NCBI GenBank assembly: GCA_964585305.1
Contig: CAZPDM010000016.1
Span: 1-62,550 of the forward strand
Direction of reading: 5' to 3'
DNA from: CAZPDM01 sp964585305
Lineage (GTDB): Bacteria > Planctomycetota > Uabimicrobiia > Uabimicrobiales > JABWCH01
DNA: 62,550 nucleotides
Positions 15,778 to 25,316 of this stretch are shown here, piece after piece. How positions within the stretch are numbered: position 1 is the stretch's first letter; the number at the start of each line of letters is the position of its first letter. A model generated the notes under the pieces. The model was not told where the DNA came from. It was given only the letters and a program-made list of their open reading frames with translations, and ran no database searches. A program made the position numbers and the translations under genes.

Positions 15778-17295
15778 ATGTGTAAAAATATATTATTGCT
15801 AGTATGTTTTTTTGTAATTTTAGTTGCTGAATCTCAGCAACTTCCTAGCGTTCCTTTATATTCTGAAAAAAATGAGGTGATTTCTATTTCTCCAAAAGAA
15901 GCAAAAATATTTTTCTTTTTAGATACAGGATGCTTTCAATCTAAATTTGCCCAACGTATACAAGAAATAGCATATAGCTTTCGAGATGAACCTCTTCAGG
16001 TTATTGTTGTTTATAGCGATTGGGAAATCATTTCTGAAGCATATCAGCAATTTCAAGAAAAATATTTCAAGGAAATGGCTTTGCTGGGGAAAACAATCCA
16101 ATTTTGCTATGATTACGAACGAAATTATGTAAATCAATTAGGATTTCGCAGTTTACCTATAGTTGTTCTAGGAGATACTCAAAATAAACGTGTTTATGCC
16201 AAAGAAACATGGGAAAATTATCGTACTTTACGTCAATATGCTCTTGTTGCGTTGGGAAATTATGCTCCTGAGCAAGTTGTTATAATTCCTGCTGTAACTT
16301 ATGAAAATTGGGAAAAAGCAGAAGCAGAAGAAGTTTCTAAAAGACAAATCGAACAGATTTTATCTGCCCGAGAAAAAGCAAATCAAGAAGCCTTGGCTCA
16401 TAAAGAAAAAGATAGTTCTCCAATTGTGCCAAATGTTCCAGTAACAAACACTTCTCCTGTCGCAACAACAGTGTCTGGTGCAAATACTGTACCAATTTCA
16501 GATACAGCTATAGCAACAACTACTCCGGCATCAACGCCAGTAATTCCAGATGCATCTATAGCAACAAACACTCCAACAACAACTGCTCCGACATCAACAC
16601 CAGATGCACTTGTAGTAACAAATACTCCAACAACAACTGCTCCGACATCAACACCGGTAATACCAGATACACCTGTGGCAACAAATACTCCAACAACCGC
16701 TCCAGCATCAACGCCAGATACATCTGTAGCAACAAATATTCCAACAACAACCGCTCCGACATCAGCAAATATTCCAACAACTGCAGCTTTACCTCAACAA
16801 CCTTCTAATTCTGATAAGGAAGAAAATATTTTTATCGGTGCTTCTTTATCAAATTTGCAAAAAAATATTTATAAAAATAATTTGAATTTGAAAGTTATGG
16901 GAGCCTATCCAATTCGTTCAAAATGGGTGAATAATATTCAAGATTGTTTATTTTGGACATGGGCAGATATGCTTGTGGTTGTTTTCCCTTTAATATTATG
17001 GGGATTGGGTATTATATTCAGCATTATAAAATATAAAACTTATCAAAAAATGGGTTGGGCAATTTTAGGATGCGCAGGATTTTTTTTATGGCATTTATTA
17101 CACGTATTACTGCAAATTCCTTTGGAAATTTCCTTTCTTTATGGTACATTATGGAAGAGCCAATATTTTTTAAGTAATATTTATCCTTTTTTTACAAATT
17201 GGTATATAGCTGATTCAATTACTCTTATTTTTGGCATATCTTTAGTATATTCACTGTCAAATGATGAAAAAAGTTTGGATAAAAATGTCAAGTAA
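15778..17295 (+). CDS. Exported thioredoxin-like protein with Thr/Pro repeats and three C-terminal membrane helices
   Basis: 505 residues, ATG after AAAGGGG. A signal-like N-terminus (CKNILLLVCFFVILVA) precedes a thioredoxin-fold segment: 'FFLDTGCFQSK' at the active-site position and the cis-Pro region 'GFRSLPIVVLGD'. The active site is CxxS, lacking the second Cys. Next comes a Lys/Glu-rich helical segment, then an imperfect Thr/Pro/Ala repeat linker (about residues 215-340), and three hydrophobic helices near the C-terminus ending in a short cytoplasmic tail. The thioredoxin-like domain is thus likely held outside the membrane on a long flexible stalk. A single-Cys site suits a disulfide isomerase or peroxidase-like role, or binding only. 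It is the first gene of the long plus-strand run. Confidence 0.65.
   Translation: MCKNILLLVCFFVILVAESQQLPSVPLYSEKNEVISISPKEAKIFFFLDTGCFQSKFAQRIQEIAYSFRDEPLQVIVVYSDWEIISEAYQQFQEKYFKEMALLGKTIQFCYDYERNYVNQLGFRSLPIVVLGDTQNKRVYAKETWENYRTLRQYALVALGNYAPEQVVIIPAVTYENWEKAEAEEVSKRQIEQILSAREKANQEALAHKEKDSSPIVPNVPVTNTSPVATTVSGANTVPISDTAIATTTPASTPVIPDASIATNTPTTTAPTSTPDALVVTNTPTTTAPTSTPVIPDTPVATNTPTTAPASTPDTSVATNIPTTTAPTSANIPTTAALPQQPSNSDKEENIFIGASLSNLQKNIYKNNLNLKVMGAYPIRSKWVNNIQDCLFWTWADMLVVVFPLILWGLGIIFSIIKYKTYQKMGWAILGCAGFFLWHLLHVLLQIPLEISFLYGTLWKSQYFLSNIYPFFTNWYIADSITLIFGISLVYSLSNDEKSLDKNVK
16555..16790 (+). repeat. Imperfect tandem repeats encoding a Thr/Pro/Ala stalk
   Basis: About four degenerate copies of a 40-60 bp unit encoding variants of ATNTPTTTAPTSTP. 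The unit length varies. They lie inside the thioredoxin-like membrane protein gene. Confidence 0.75.
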
Positions 17296-17316
17296 CAAAC
17301 TATAAAGGAATTTATT

Positions 17317-18090
17317 ATGCCTTATAATGGTCCAAAATTAGTTTTTCTTGGTACTGGTGATGCTTTAAATAACCAAGGAAGAGCACATCAGTCTTTATGG
17401 ATTGAATATAATTCCCATATATTTTTAATAGATTTTGGTCCAACTACACTATATTTGTTACAAAATCGCTGGCCAAATGGGAAAATTCCAGAGATGGATG
17501 CAATTCTTTTTACACATTTTCATGGAGATCATTTTCTTGGTACATTATTTTTAGATTTGGCTTTTGATCGTGTTCTTAAAAGAAAACGTGAAATTATTTA
17601 TGCTGGGCCAAGGAATATAGAAGATCATTTTAAAAAGACTTATGATCTTTCGTATCCAGGGTTATATCCTAATCCAAAATCTAAATTTCAACGAAAATTC
17701 CATGAATTCCATCCCTTCCGCTCTTGTGATATTTTCCAAGATGGTTCAGTTATGATAACTCCAATACCTATGGAGCATGGAAATATCATTGCTTTAGGAT
17801 ATCGTATTCAAATGGGAAATATCTTAGTTGCTATTTCTGGCGATACACAATGGAATGAAAATATTCCGAAACTTTGCCAAGGTGCAACATTATCCATTTT
17901 AGAATGTAAATTTAACCAAAAAAAATTTGCATCTGATTACCATCTTTCCTGGGAAGAAATTGAAGCAAATCGTTCCAGATTACAAACTCAGGCTTTAGCA
18001 TTAGTACATGTTGGATCAGAGGCTTTACAAACTTTACCAAAAGATGTTCTTGCTTTTATTCGTAATGATGGAGATGAAATTCAATTGTAA
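17317..18090 (+). CDS. MBL-fold metallohydrolase, RNase Z-like
   Basis: 257 residues. Metallo-beta-lactamase fold with 'VFLGTGDALNNQGR' at the N-terminus and the metal-binding 'THFHGDHF' near residue 66, then 'PMEHGN' and 'ISGDTQWNE', which supply further metal ligands. Layout is nearest the RNase Z / beta-CASP-less branch, but the exosite of true RNase Z is not clear, so the substrate (tRNA 3' end or a small molecule) is open. ATG after AAAGGAA. It is followed 12 bases later by the NfeD-like gene and then by the tRNA nucleotidyltransferase, which makes a tRNA-maturation role attractive but unproven. Confidence 0.8.
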   Translation: MPYNGPKLVFLGTGDALNNQGRAHQSLWIEYNSHIFLIDFGPTTLYLLQNRWPNGKIPEMDAILFTHFHGDHFLGTLFLDLAFDRVLKRKREIIYAGPRNIEDHFKKTYDLSYPGLYPNPKSKFQRKFHEFHPFRSCDIFQDGSVMITPIPMEHGNIIALGYRIQMGNILVAISGDTQWNENIPKLCQGATLSILECKFNQKKFASDYHLSWEEIEANRSRLQTQALALVHVGSEALQTLPKDVLAFIRNDGDEIQL

Positions 18091-18102
18091 AGGAAAAAAA
18101 TT

Positions 18103-18567
18103 ATGCCTTGGCTATTTCCAAGTACTATATTTTTTCTCGCGCTTACTGTTTGGATTTTAAGCATAATATTTGCCCCCAAAGAATTTTTAGTAGCAATTAG
18201 TATTGGATGTGGAATTATTATGTTAATTGGCTGTGGGATGATGTGGCAGCAAGATTATAAAAATGCAGCTGGAATTTTTATTGTTATTATGGTATTTTTT
18301 GCTATTGTATATTTTTGCTCTTATATTTGGCAAGTTTTTGAGGACAATACTGAATCAAGTAGTAATGAATCAGGGTTGAAACAATTTATTGGAAAAAAAG
18401 CAATTGCGTATACCTGCTTAGAACCGAAAGGACAAGTACAAATTGGTGAACAAATAATTGTTGCTACAACAGAAGGATTATTTGTTCCTCAGGGTACTGA
18501 AGTAAAAATTATTCGAGCTGGAAAAGATATTGTAATTGTTGAATCTATAGAAAAAAAATATGAATAG
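18103..18567 (+). CDS. NfeD-like membrane protein
   Basis: 154 residues. Three hydrophobic helices in the first 85 residues are followed by an OB-fold of the NfeD C-terminal type: 'KAIAYTCLEPKGQVQIGEQ' and 'TEGLFVPQGTEVKIIRAG', matching the family pattern of a Pro-x-Gly turn and a G-x-V-x-V strand. NfeD proteins assist stomatin-like proteins or rhomboid-type quality control at the membrane; no stomatin gene is adjacent. Its last 8 bases overlap the start of the next gene, implying translational coupling. Confidence 0.82.
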   Translation: MPWLFPSTIFFLALTVWILSIIFAPKEFLVAISIGCGIIMLIGCGMMWQQDYKNAAGIFIVIMVFFAIVYFCSYIWQVFEDNTESSSNESGLKQFIGKKAIAYTCLEPKGQVQIGEQIIVATTEGLFVPQGTEVKIIRAGKDIVIVESIEKKYE

Positions 18568-19804
18568 TTCTCAAGAAAAAGCAATTGCTATTGTCTATCA
18601 ATTGCGTGAAAAAGGCTATAAGGCCTATCTTTGTGGTGGATGTGTCCGCGATTTTTTATTGCAAAGAACACCAAAAGATTATGATATTGTAAGTGATGCT
18701 ACAATTGAACAAGTACAAAAGATCTTTCGTTATACTATTCTTGTTGGTGCACAATTTGGAGTAATTAAGGTCATCTATGATTCTGAGATATTTGAAATAG
18801 CAACATTCAGAAAAGATGGTCAATATCAAGATGGACGACGTCCGGATTCTGTAATTTTTGGTGATGAAGAACAAGACGCATTGCGAAGAGATTTTACAAT
18901 AAATGGATTGTTTTACGATCCAACTACAGATAAAATTATTGATTATGTTCAAGGTCAAGAAGATTTAGCAAAGAAAGTCATACGAACTATTGGTAATCCA
19001 GATGAACGATTTTCGGAAGATTATTTAAGACTCATGCGTGCCATCCGTTTTGCTTGTCAGCTTGATTTTGCTATTGAACAGCAAACTTGGGATGCTTTAA
19101 TAAAGTTTTCTTCGTATATTATAAAAGTTTCTTCAGAACGAATACGAGATGAATTGATTGCTATGATGCTATCGCCACATCCTAAACGTGCTGTTCAACT
19201 TTTAGATCAAACTGGAATATTAAAGATTATCTTCCCTGAGTTATATAATGATGAAAATACTTATATATATATTAAAGAAATTTCAAATATATTAGAAACT
19301 GCTAAAATTTTACCAAATTTTGAAATAGCTCTTATAGTTTTGTTGCATCCTTTACAAAAATATCGTATTGTTAATAAAGTAAAGTTTGAAGATATTGGAA
19401 AAAGACTTTGTCTTCCTAAAAAAAGTATTGATATAATAATTCTACTATTTGAATATTATCCTAAATTTTCAGAAGTTTTTACCATGTCTCAATCACAATT
19501 GAAACGTTTCTTGCGCATATCTAATTTTCGTGAATTGCTTGATGTATATTTTTGGCAATGTATTGCTACTCAAAGTAGCCTTGCCGTATATGAATTTTGT
19601 AAACAAAAATTACAAGAATTTAGCGAAAGTGATCTTCATCCCAAAATCTTATGTACAGGAAACGATCTTATACGTTTAGGCTTTAAACCTGGGCCAATTT
19701 TTCATACCATCTTATTGGAATTAGAAGAACAACAATTAGATGGAAATATTTTTAATTATGAACAAGCTATGGAATGGATTAGATTTAAATTTGGAAGGGG
19801 ATAA
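18560..19804 (+). CDS. tRNA nucleotidyltransferase / poly(A) polymerase family (class II)
   Basis: 414 residues. The head domain has the nucleotidyltransferase signature 'LCGGCVRDFLL' followed by 'DYDIVSDA', the two catalytic Asp in DxD spacing, then 'RRDFTINGLFYDP' and the neck motif 'RFSEDYLRLMRAIRFA' with the ED/RR-type nucleotide-selecting residues. It either adds CCA to tRNAs or polyadenylates RNA; the two cannot be separated safely by eye. The selC gene in this window encodes its own CCA, so the enzyme may serve mainly for repair or for tRNAs without it. Start overlaps the NfeD gene by 8 bases. Confidence 0.9.
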   Translation: MNSSQEKAIAIVYQLREKGYKAYLCGGCVRDFLLQRTPKDYDIVSDATIEQVQKIFRYTILVGAQFGVIKVIYDSEIFEIATFRKDGQYQDGRRPDSVIFGDEEQDALRRDFTINGLFYDPTTDKIIDYVQGQEDLAKKVIRTIGNPDERFSEDYLRLMRAIRFACQLDFAIEQQTWDALIKFSSYIIKVSSERIRDELIAMMLSPHPKRAVQLLDQTGILKIIFPELYNDENTYIYIKEISNILETAKILPNFEIALIVLLHPLQKYRIVNKVKFEDIGKRLCLPKKSIDIIILLFEYYPKFSEVFTMSQSQLKRFLRISNFRELLDVYFWQCIATQSSLAVYEFCKQKLQEFSESDLHPKILCTGNDLIRLGFKPGPIFHTILLELEEQQLDGNIFNYEQAMEWIRFKFGRG

Positions 19805-19806
19805 GC

Positions 19807-22098
19807 TTGCAAACTAGAAAACAAGCTGAAGATTTAATTCGATTGCTTTGCTCTTCTTGTGGTAAGCGGGTAAAAGTATCCACGAAATTTGCAGGCCAGA
19901 CAGGAAAATGTCCAAAATGTGGGCAACCGGTTCAAATTCCGGCATTGGAAATTTTGGAACAGAAATTAAAAGAAATCAAAGGGAAAGGAACCAATGATTC
20001 TATTGTTGATGTTCCCGATCTGCCTGAGCAAACAAATTTTCCTGAAGAAACAAAAGATAGAATGAGCGTAAGTTCCGAAGAACCGCCAGAGCCTACTGCA
20101 GAGTTAGTAGGTTTGGAAGAAATTTTGCAAAATCCCAAAATGATTATTCCCGAAATTCCTATGGATGTGGATACTCAACAAACAATAAATAAAGATAAAT
20201 TGGGAACTTCCAAACGAATTGCAGTACAACCACAATCAAATACTACAAGAAAAATAAATCAACCTCCAGTTCAAGGAAATGTAACTCTCCGAAAAGTTCC
20301 ATCTTCTGCTAAATCAAATACTGTAGGGCAAGTTACAAAAAACGCACTTGAACAGAGTACTGCAGCTAAGAAAAAGGAGTCTTTAACTAGCACTAAAAGT
20401 TCTCCTTCTGTAATGAAGCATGAACCTGCACCATTTGCAAAACCTGTAGCAAATAGCAAAGCCGTAGTTGCTAGTTCTAATAGCCCAGAATTAGAAATTC
20501 TGAGCGAACCAGCAGAAGCTCAAGAAGCCCAAGAAGTCCCAGATTTGCAAGAATCATCATACTTGCAAGAAAAGTGGGCTTCTCCGGATCCTGAAAAAAT
20601 TTTTGCAGAAGAAAATCATGATTGGCCAGAGGTGTTGGATGCTGTTGAACCATTGCCTGTAGAAGTGGCAGAGATTCAGGATGCTCAGCTTGAAGAATCT
20701 TATAATCTTCAAATGAATGACCAATTAGAAAGAGTTTCATTAGAAAAAGAAGTTCCATCTGAAAATATCCAAACAGATGATGTTCAGGTATTGGAAATGG
20801 AAGATCCCGACTTACCAACAGCTGTGCCTGTTTCTGCAGAAACTTTGGCGGAAACTCCATCTCCTATATCAGCAATTCATCCAGAAACTGTTGTATCTGC
20901 TGAGACGCCAATTTCTCTTCCTATAGCTATTAGGGAAAATCAAGAAAATCCTCCTAATAAAGTTTTAGGAAAAGATGAAGAAATTGTTGAAATTCAAGAG
21001 CTTTCTTCAGATTCTAATGAATTTTCTTCAGAAGAAAATGATGCTGAAAAAGAGCTAATAGAAGTTGAAAAATTGCTATCGGAAAATAAAATCAAAGGTG
21101 GAGAAACTCTTATGCTGGGAAAAAAAGCATTGGAGACTACAAACTTTGATGAGGCTCTTCAACATCTTTCTTCCTGCATTAACATGGGAGAAGACATTGG
21201 AGCAGCATATTATTTGCGTGCATTAGCATATATTCAAAGAAAAGCATGGGGGCTTGCTATTGATGATCTTAAAAATGCTATAGAATTTGGTTATCAAGAT
21301 ATGGACGTGGAAGAATTGCATAATCGTGTTATTTTACAACAAGCAATTACTTTCCGTAATATGGGTGCGTACCGGCAAGCTTTGGAAATTCTGGAACAGG
21401 TTATAAGTAAAAATGTTAATGTTGAAAAAGGCAAAATTTATTGGACTCGTGCTAAATTTTTGATTCAATCTGGTGCCCAACAAAATGCTATGCGAGATAT
21501 AGAAGAAGCGATTCTGAATAATTATTTAAAACCAGAAGTTTTTGAAGCTCGCGGACGAATTTATCTGGAGCAGGGGGATTATGCTTCTGCAATGCATGAT
21601 TTTGTTGCAGCAATCAATCGTGGAGGAAAGAGTGCTTCATTATATCAAGCTCGAAGCGAAGCATATTTTTTTGTTCATGATCTGGAATCTGCCTTAAGTG
21701 ATATTCAAACTGCTCAAAGTTTGTCTCCTGACAACCCTCTTTTATGGGATTTTGAAGCATTGATCTTAAATGAAAAGAAAATGTATGAAGCAAGTGATGA
21801 AGCTTTTGAAAAATCATTTGGACTTGAGCCGGAAAATCCTGTCCATTTTTTTAATCGAGCTATGTGTTATATGCGTAGAAATCGTTATGATCGGGCAATA
21901 GAAGATTTTACTAAAGTCCTTGAATTCAATCCGAAAGATCGAGTTGCGTATTTAAAGCGTGCAATTTGTTATCAAGAAAAAAGTAATCCTAATCTTGCTT
22001 TAGCTCGTGAAGATTTTAAGAAAGCTGAAAATTTAGAGCCAAATTCTATGTATCGATCCACAAAAATGCCTGCAAAAAAGAGAAAGGATGTACGTTGA
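19807..22098 (+). CDS. Zinc-ribbon, disordered and TPR-repeat protein
   Basis: 763 residues starting at TTG, 6 bases after GGAAGGGG and 2 bases after the preceding stop. Residues 15-40 are a zinc ribbon with two CxxC knuckles ('CSSCGKRV' and 'CPKCGQPV'). Residues 50-430 are disordered and rich in Glu, Pro and Ser. Residues 440-750 form a run of TPR helices, e.g. 'ALQHLSSCINMG', 'AIDDLKNAIEFG', 'RAIEDFTKVLEFNPKDRVAY'. No membrane segment. TPR regions bind partner proteins; a zinc ribbon at the N-terminus is common in planctomycete-type scaffold proteins. Its stop overlaps the start of the pseudokinase-FHA gene, so the two are made together and may form a complex. Confidence 0.8.
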   Translation: MQTRKQAEDLIRLLCSSCGKRVKVSTKFAGQTGKCPKCGQPVQIPALEILEQKLKEIKGKGTNDSIVDVPDLPEQTNFPEETKDRMSVSSEEPPEPTAELVGLEEILQNPKMIIPEIPMDVDTQQTINKDKLGTSKRIAVQPQSNTTRKINQPPVQGNVTLRKVPSSAKSNTVGQVTKNALEQSTAAKKKESLTSTKSSPSVMKHEPAPFAKPVANSKAVVASSNSPELEILSEPAEAQEAQEVPDLQESSYLQEKWASPDPEKIFAEENHDWPEVLDAVEPLPVEVAEIQDAQLEESYNLQMNDQLERVSLEKEVPSENIQTDDVQVLEMEDPDLPTAVPVSAETLAETPSPISAIHPETVVSAETPISLPIAIRENQENPPNKVLGKDEEIVEIQELSSDSNEFSSEENDAEKELIEVEKLLSENKIKGGETLMLGKKALETTNFDEALQHLSSCINMGEDIGAAYYLRALAYIQRKAWGLAIDDLKNAIEFGYQDMDVEELHNRVILQQAITFRNMGAYRQALEILEQVISKNVNVEKGKIYWTRAKFLIQSGAQQNAMRDIEEAILNNYLKPEVFEARGRIYLEQGDYASAMHDFVAAINRGGKSASLYQARSEAYFFVHDLESALSDIQTAQSLSPDNPLLWDFEALILNEKKMYEASDEAFEKSFGLEPENPVHFFNRAMCYMRRNRYDRAIEDFTKVLEFNPKDRVAYLKRAICYQEKSNPNLALAREDFKKAENLEPNSMYRSTKMPAKKRKDVR

Positions 22099-23177
22099 AC
22101 CGTATTATAGGAAATCTGGATCGTGCTTTATATCGCCCACTATTTGAAAACAAAGCTATTGAACCAGTTCAAGCTTTAGAGTGGGCGATGCGTTTGGCTC
22201 GAGAGATGGATGACATTCTTCCCGAATATTACGTTGAGATTCCTCATGCTGTTTCAGCTTTTTGGTTGCATGAAAATGAAATCTTTATTGCAACAGAAAG
22301 ATCATTTGATGAAAATGATCCCTATATTTCTGAGGAATCTCGGTATAGCCCTCCAGAAATGCAATATGATCGCTTTTGGCGTAGAAATATTACAAGATTA
22401 ACTTATTTAGTTTGCCAGGTTTTGTTATCTTTATTGAGTGGAAAATTACCTAAATATCCCTTTAGTACTGTTACTTTTCACCATCTTATTGGCCGCTATT
22501 CACAAAATCAAATTTCCAATTTACAAGAAATATTTGGAACCGGCTTAAATCCTAATCCACAGGAGAGGTTCCAAAATTTTCGCAGTCTTGTTAATGTGTT
22601 ACTTCAAGTTCAACAAAAGTTTCAAACGCGGTCCTTACCTATAATTATCCCACCTATCAAATCTCTCGAAAATCTACAAAAATTAAGTCCTCAATATGAG
22701 CTATTAGCCTGGATTCCTAAATATGAAAATGTTTTTAAACTCATCCTTCGACCTCCAACTGTTGTTATTTTAGGGAGAAAATTATTACAAAACACATCTC
22801 AAATTTCCCCGAACCGTTTATTAGAAAATGATTATTTTTTTTCTGAAACAAGTAAGCAAAGTATGAAATCTATTTGGGGAAAATTTGCAGTTCAACATGA
22901 AGTTAAACAAGAAAATAACCAAGATATAAATTGTCTTTGGGTAGAAGGAGATCCTTGTCTTTCTAGGCAACACCTTGCTATTCACTTTTCTTTAGACAAA
23001 ACAGTTCCCTGGATTGCGGATATCGGTAGCACACATGGAATAGTGTTGTTTGCAGATGCTAATTGTGAGCATTCAACGAGTATACTTGTCCGAAATGGAG
23101 AGAAAGTCCCATTTCGCTGTGAAGAAGATCAGTATTTACAGGTTGGCAATACTTTTGTTCGAATTCGCTCCTGTTAA
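22095..23177 (+). CDS. Degenerate kinase C-lobe fused to an FHA domain
   Basis: 360 residues from a TTG that overlaps the previous stop (GTTGA) and follows AAAGGATG. The first 190 residues have the look of a decayed kinase C-lobe: 'YSPPEMQ' in place of the APE segment, a helix ending 'LLSGKLPKYPF' (the usual 'LtGr.Pf' region) and 'GLNPNPQERFQNFRSLV', which matches the subdomain-XI Arg region. Catalytic HRD and DFG are absent, so no kinase activity is expected. The C-terminal part is an FHA domain with 'SRQHLAIHF' and 'DIGSTHG'. It likely binds phospho-Thr proteins as a scaffold, possibly with the upstream TPR protein. The pseudokinase reading is my inference from short motifs. Confidence 0.7.
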   Translation: MNRIIGNLDRALYRPLFENKAIEPVQALEWAMRLAREMDDILPEYYVEIPHAVSAFWLHENEIFIATERSFDENDPYISEESRYSPPEMQYDRFWRRNITRLTYLVCQVLLSLLSGKLPKYPFSTVTFHHLIGRYSQNQISNLQEIFGTGLNPNPQERFQNFRSLVNVLLQVQQKFQTRSLPIIIPPIKSLENLQKLSPQYELLAWIPKYENVFKLILRPPTVVILGRKLLQNTSQISPNRLLENDYFFSETSKQSMKSIWGKFAVQHEVKQENNQDINCLWVEGDPCLSRQHLAIHFSLDKTVPWIADIGSTHGIVLFADANCEHSTSILVRNGEKVPFRCEEDQYLQVGNTFVRIRSC

Positions 23178-23217
23178 AAATCTACTTAATGATTTCAATG
23201 ATTGGGAATAAACAAAA

Positions 23218-24057
23218 ATGTTAACAACTCTTCATCTTACTTGTTTAAAATTGCTTCCTAAAAATCTTTTAACTGTATTTATTGGAAAATTAGCAAACTG
23301 TCATTTCCCTAAATTTATTGTAAAATTTATTATTCGTATTTTCGTACGAATTTATCATGTGAATACTCAAGAGGTTGAACCTAGTGATTTTACCTGCTTT
23401 AATGAATTTTTCATACGAAAACTTCGCGCAGAATGTCGTCCGATTGATTCATCTGCTTGTAAGATTGTTTCACCTGTAGATGGTAAAATTGGTGCTTATG
23501 GCGAAATAGTAGATGGGACATTATTTCAAGCTAAAGGATTGACATATTCTTTAGAAGATTTAGTTGCAAAAGCTGAATATGCAGTTAAATTTCAAGGGGG
23601 GACTTATATTACTATCTATTTAAGCCCTCGTGATTATCATCGTATTCATACTCCCGTGGAAGGAACTATTCAAGAAGGTTATTATGTTCCTGGAAGTTTG
23701 TTTCCCGTTCATCCATTTGCAGTAAATAATATAAAAAATTTATTTGCTGTAAATGAGCGATTGCTTACTCTTCTTTATCATCCTAAAATTGGGGATGTTG
23801 CAGTAATCAAAGTTGGGGCAACAGTAGTTGGAAAAATTAAAGTTGTATATGATAATACGTTGGAGTCTATACACAAACCTTCTCCAATTCATCGTTATTA
23901 TAATAATATTCCAATTGTAAAAGGCCAAGAATTGGGACGTTTTGAAATGGGATCTACTGTAATTTTGTTATTCCCCAAACATAAAATACAATGGGACTCT
24001 TCTTTACAAATTAATCAAAATTTACAACTTGGCCAAGCTATTGGTGAATATTTTTAA
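23218..24057 (+). CDS. psd: Phosphatidylserine decarboxylase
   Basis: 279 residues. Converts phosphatidylserine to phosphatidylethanolamine at the membrane. Visible landmarks: 'FNEFFIRKL', the 'SPVDGKIG' loop, 'YLSPRDYHRIHTP' with the catalytic His, and the self-cleavage site 'EMGSTVILLF', where the Ser becomes the pyruvoyl group. Length matches the bacterial proenzyme. Start has only a weak ribosome site. It is 40 bases after the FHA gene and probably still in the same transcript. Confidence 0.95.
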   Translation: MLTTLHLTCLKLLPKNLLTVFIGKLANCHFPKFIVKFIIRIFVRIYHVNTQEVEPSDFTCFNEFFIRKLRAECRPIDSSACKIVSPVDGKIGAYGEIVDGTLFQAKGLTYSLEDLVAKAEYAVKFQGGTYITIYLSPRDYHRIHTPVEGTIQEGYYVPGSLFPVHPFAVNNIKNLFAVNERLLTLLYHPKIGDVAVIKVGATVVGKIKVVYDNTLESIHKPSPIHRYYNNIPIVKGQELGRFEMGSTVILLFPKHKIQWDSSLQINQNLQLGQAIGEYF

Positions 24058-24065
24058 GTCTTTAC

Positions 24066-24085
24066 GTCGGCTGTTTTCAGCCGAC
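24066..24085 (+). terminator. Hairpin after psd
   Basis: Perfect 8-bp stem GTCGGCTG (24066-24073) and CAGCCGAC (24078-24085) with a TTTT loop, but no T tract follows. It may end transcription partially or protect the mRNA end. Confidence 0.5.
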
Positions 24086-24114
24086 ATAAATATTATCGCA
24101 AAAAGGATTATGTA

Positions 24115-25293
24115 ATGAAAATATTTTTACTAGTTCTGACTCTTATATGTTTTATTTTTCCTTGTTTTGCTCAAAAAAATAAAATTGTTGCTACAGTAAA
24201 TGGCGAAAATATTTTTCAAAAAGAATTGAATGATGTTTTAATAAAATCCTGTGGAGAAGGGGCTGAAGATTTAAAAGATGAAGTTGCAAAAGCCTATCTT
24301 TCAGAGATGGTTTTATTTAAAGTCATTGAACAATATCTAAAAAAAGTTAATGTTACTATTGATAATACTGATGAATATGAAGAAGATGCAGATCGCTATG
24401 CTCAGCCATTCTTGATTTATTATGTAGAATGGGGGCTAAAAAATCAGTTGAAATTTATCAAAGATTTGCAATCTATTATTTCTAAAAGTACAGTCTTACA
24501 GAAAAAACATGGAGAATGGCTTAAAATGGCCGAATTTCGTGTCATATCGAATGATGATATGAAGCGATTATTAGAAATTTGGCAAGATATTATCAATACT
24601 AAAGAATTTAAAGCTATGCTGCGTGAAAGAATTTGCCAGAAATATCGTCTTGATTATGCTATCTTTAAAGAACGTATTCGTTTGATTACTAAGTTGCGGA
24701 TGTTTATTATCAATTCTCATCTTAAAGATGAAGAAATTCGTTCTTTTGCACAGAAAGAAAAATTCGCGCTTTCCGATGGATTGATTAGATTAAAACATTT
24801 ATTTCTTGCAGGCGTGGATTTAGAAACAATGGAGGCTTTTACTAAAGAAAAGGAAGCCGAAATTGTAAAAAAGATTTGGCAAATACGTCAGGAGATAAAA
24901 CCAGATCTGAGTAATTTTGATGAAAAAGTTGCTCAATATTCTGATCATAAATCAAATAAATTTCAAAAGGGTGATTTAGGCTGGGTTCCTCGTTGGAGTG
25001 CTTCAACGATATTTAGTGGTTTTCTTACACATTTAGGTTGGTTACCTCCTGTTGTAGATGAATTTCCTGAGATTCTTTCAGTAGGATTCCAATTGCCAGA
25101 GAAAACGTTAAGTCAACCCATCAAAAGTAAATGGGGATTGCATCTTCTTGTTGTGGCAGAAAGAAAGCCAGGCGAAAAGGAACTTTCCGAAAGTGAATTA
25201 TTAAAACGTTCTAAAAATATGCTTGCTTTATTAAAAATGGAACAAACTGTGCGATTATGGGTTGAAAAAAGTAAAATTCAATATCCAGACTAG
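24115..25293 (+). CDS. SurA/PrsA-like parvulin peptidyl-prolyl isomerase
   Basis: 392 residues. A signal peptide ending 'IFPCFAQ' is followed by 'KIVATVNGENIFQKELND', the standard SurA-N start, then a helical chaperone region and one parvulin domain in the second half: 'LIRLKHLFLAGV', 'FQKGDLGWVPR' and 'SQPIKSKWGLHLLVVAERK' match the family's conserved Asp-Leu-Gly and Gly-x-His positions. Such proteins help fold exported or outer-membrane proteins in the periplasm. With many secreted beta-rich proteins encoded here the context fits. A lipoprotein form (Cys in the leader) is possible but the 'CFAQ' site looks like signal peptidase I. Confidence 0.82.
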   Translation: MKIFLLVLTLICFIFPCFAQKNKIVATVNGENIFQKELNDVLIKSCGEGAEDLKDEVAKAYLSEMVLFKVIEQYLKKVNVTIDNTDEYEEDADRYAQPFLIYYVEWGLKNQLKFIKDLQSIISKSTVLQKKHGEWLKMAEFRVISNDDMKRLLEIWQDIINTKEFKAMLRERICQKYRLDYAIFKERIRLITKLRMFIINSHLKDEEIRSFAQKEKFALSDGLIRLKHLFLAGVDLETMEAFTKEKEAEIVKKIWQIRQEIKPDLSNFDEKVAQYSDHKSNKFQKGDLGWVPRWSASTIFSGFLTHLGWLPPVVDEFPEILSVGFQLPEKTLSQPIKSKWGLHLLVVAERKPGEKELSESELLKRSKNMLALLKMEQTVRLWVEKSKIQYPD

Positions 25294-25316
25294 TTTTGAA
25301 CAAATTTATTTCGAGA

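Noticed and set aside
16556..16780. Leu-rich minus-strand frame
   Set aside because: It is the complement of the Thr/Pro repeats and has no independent support.
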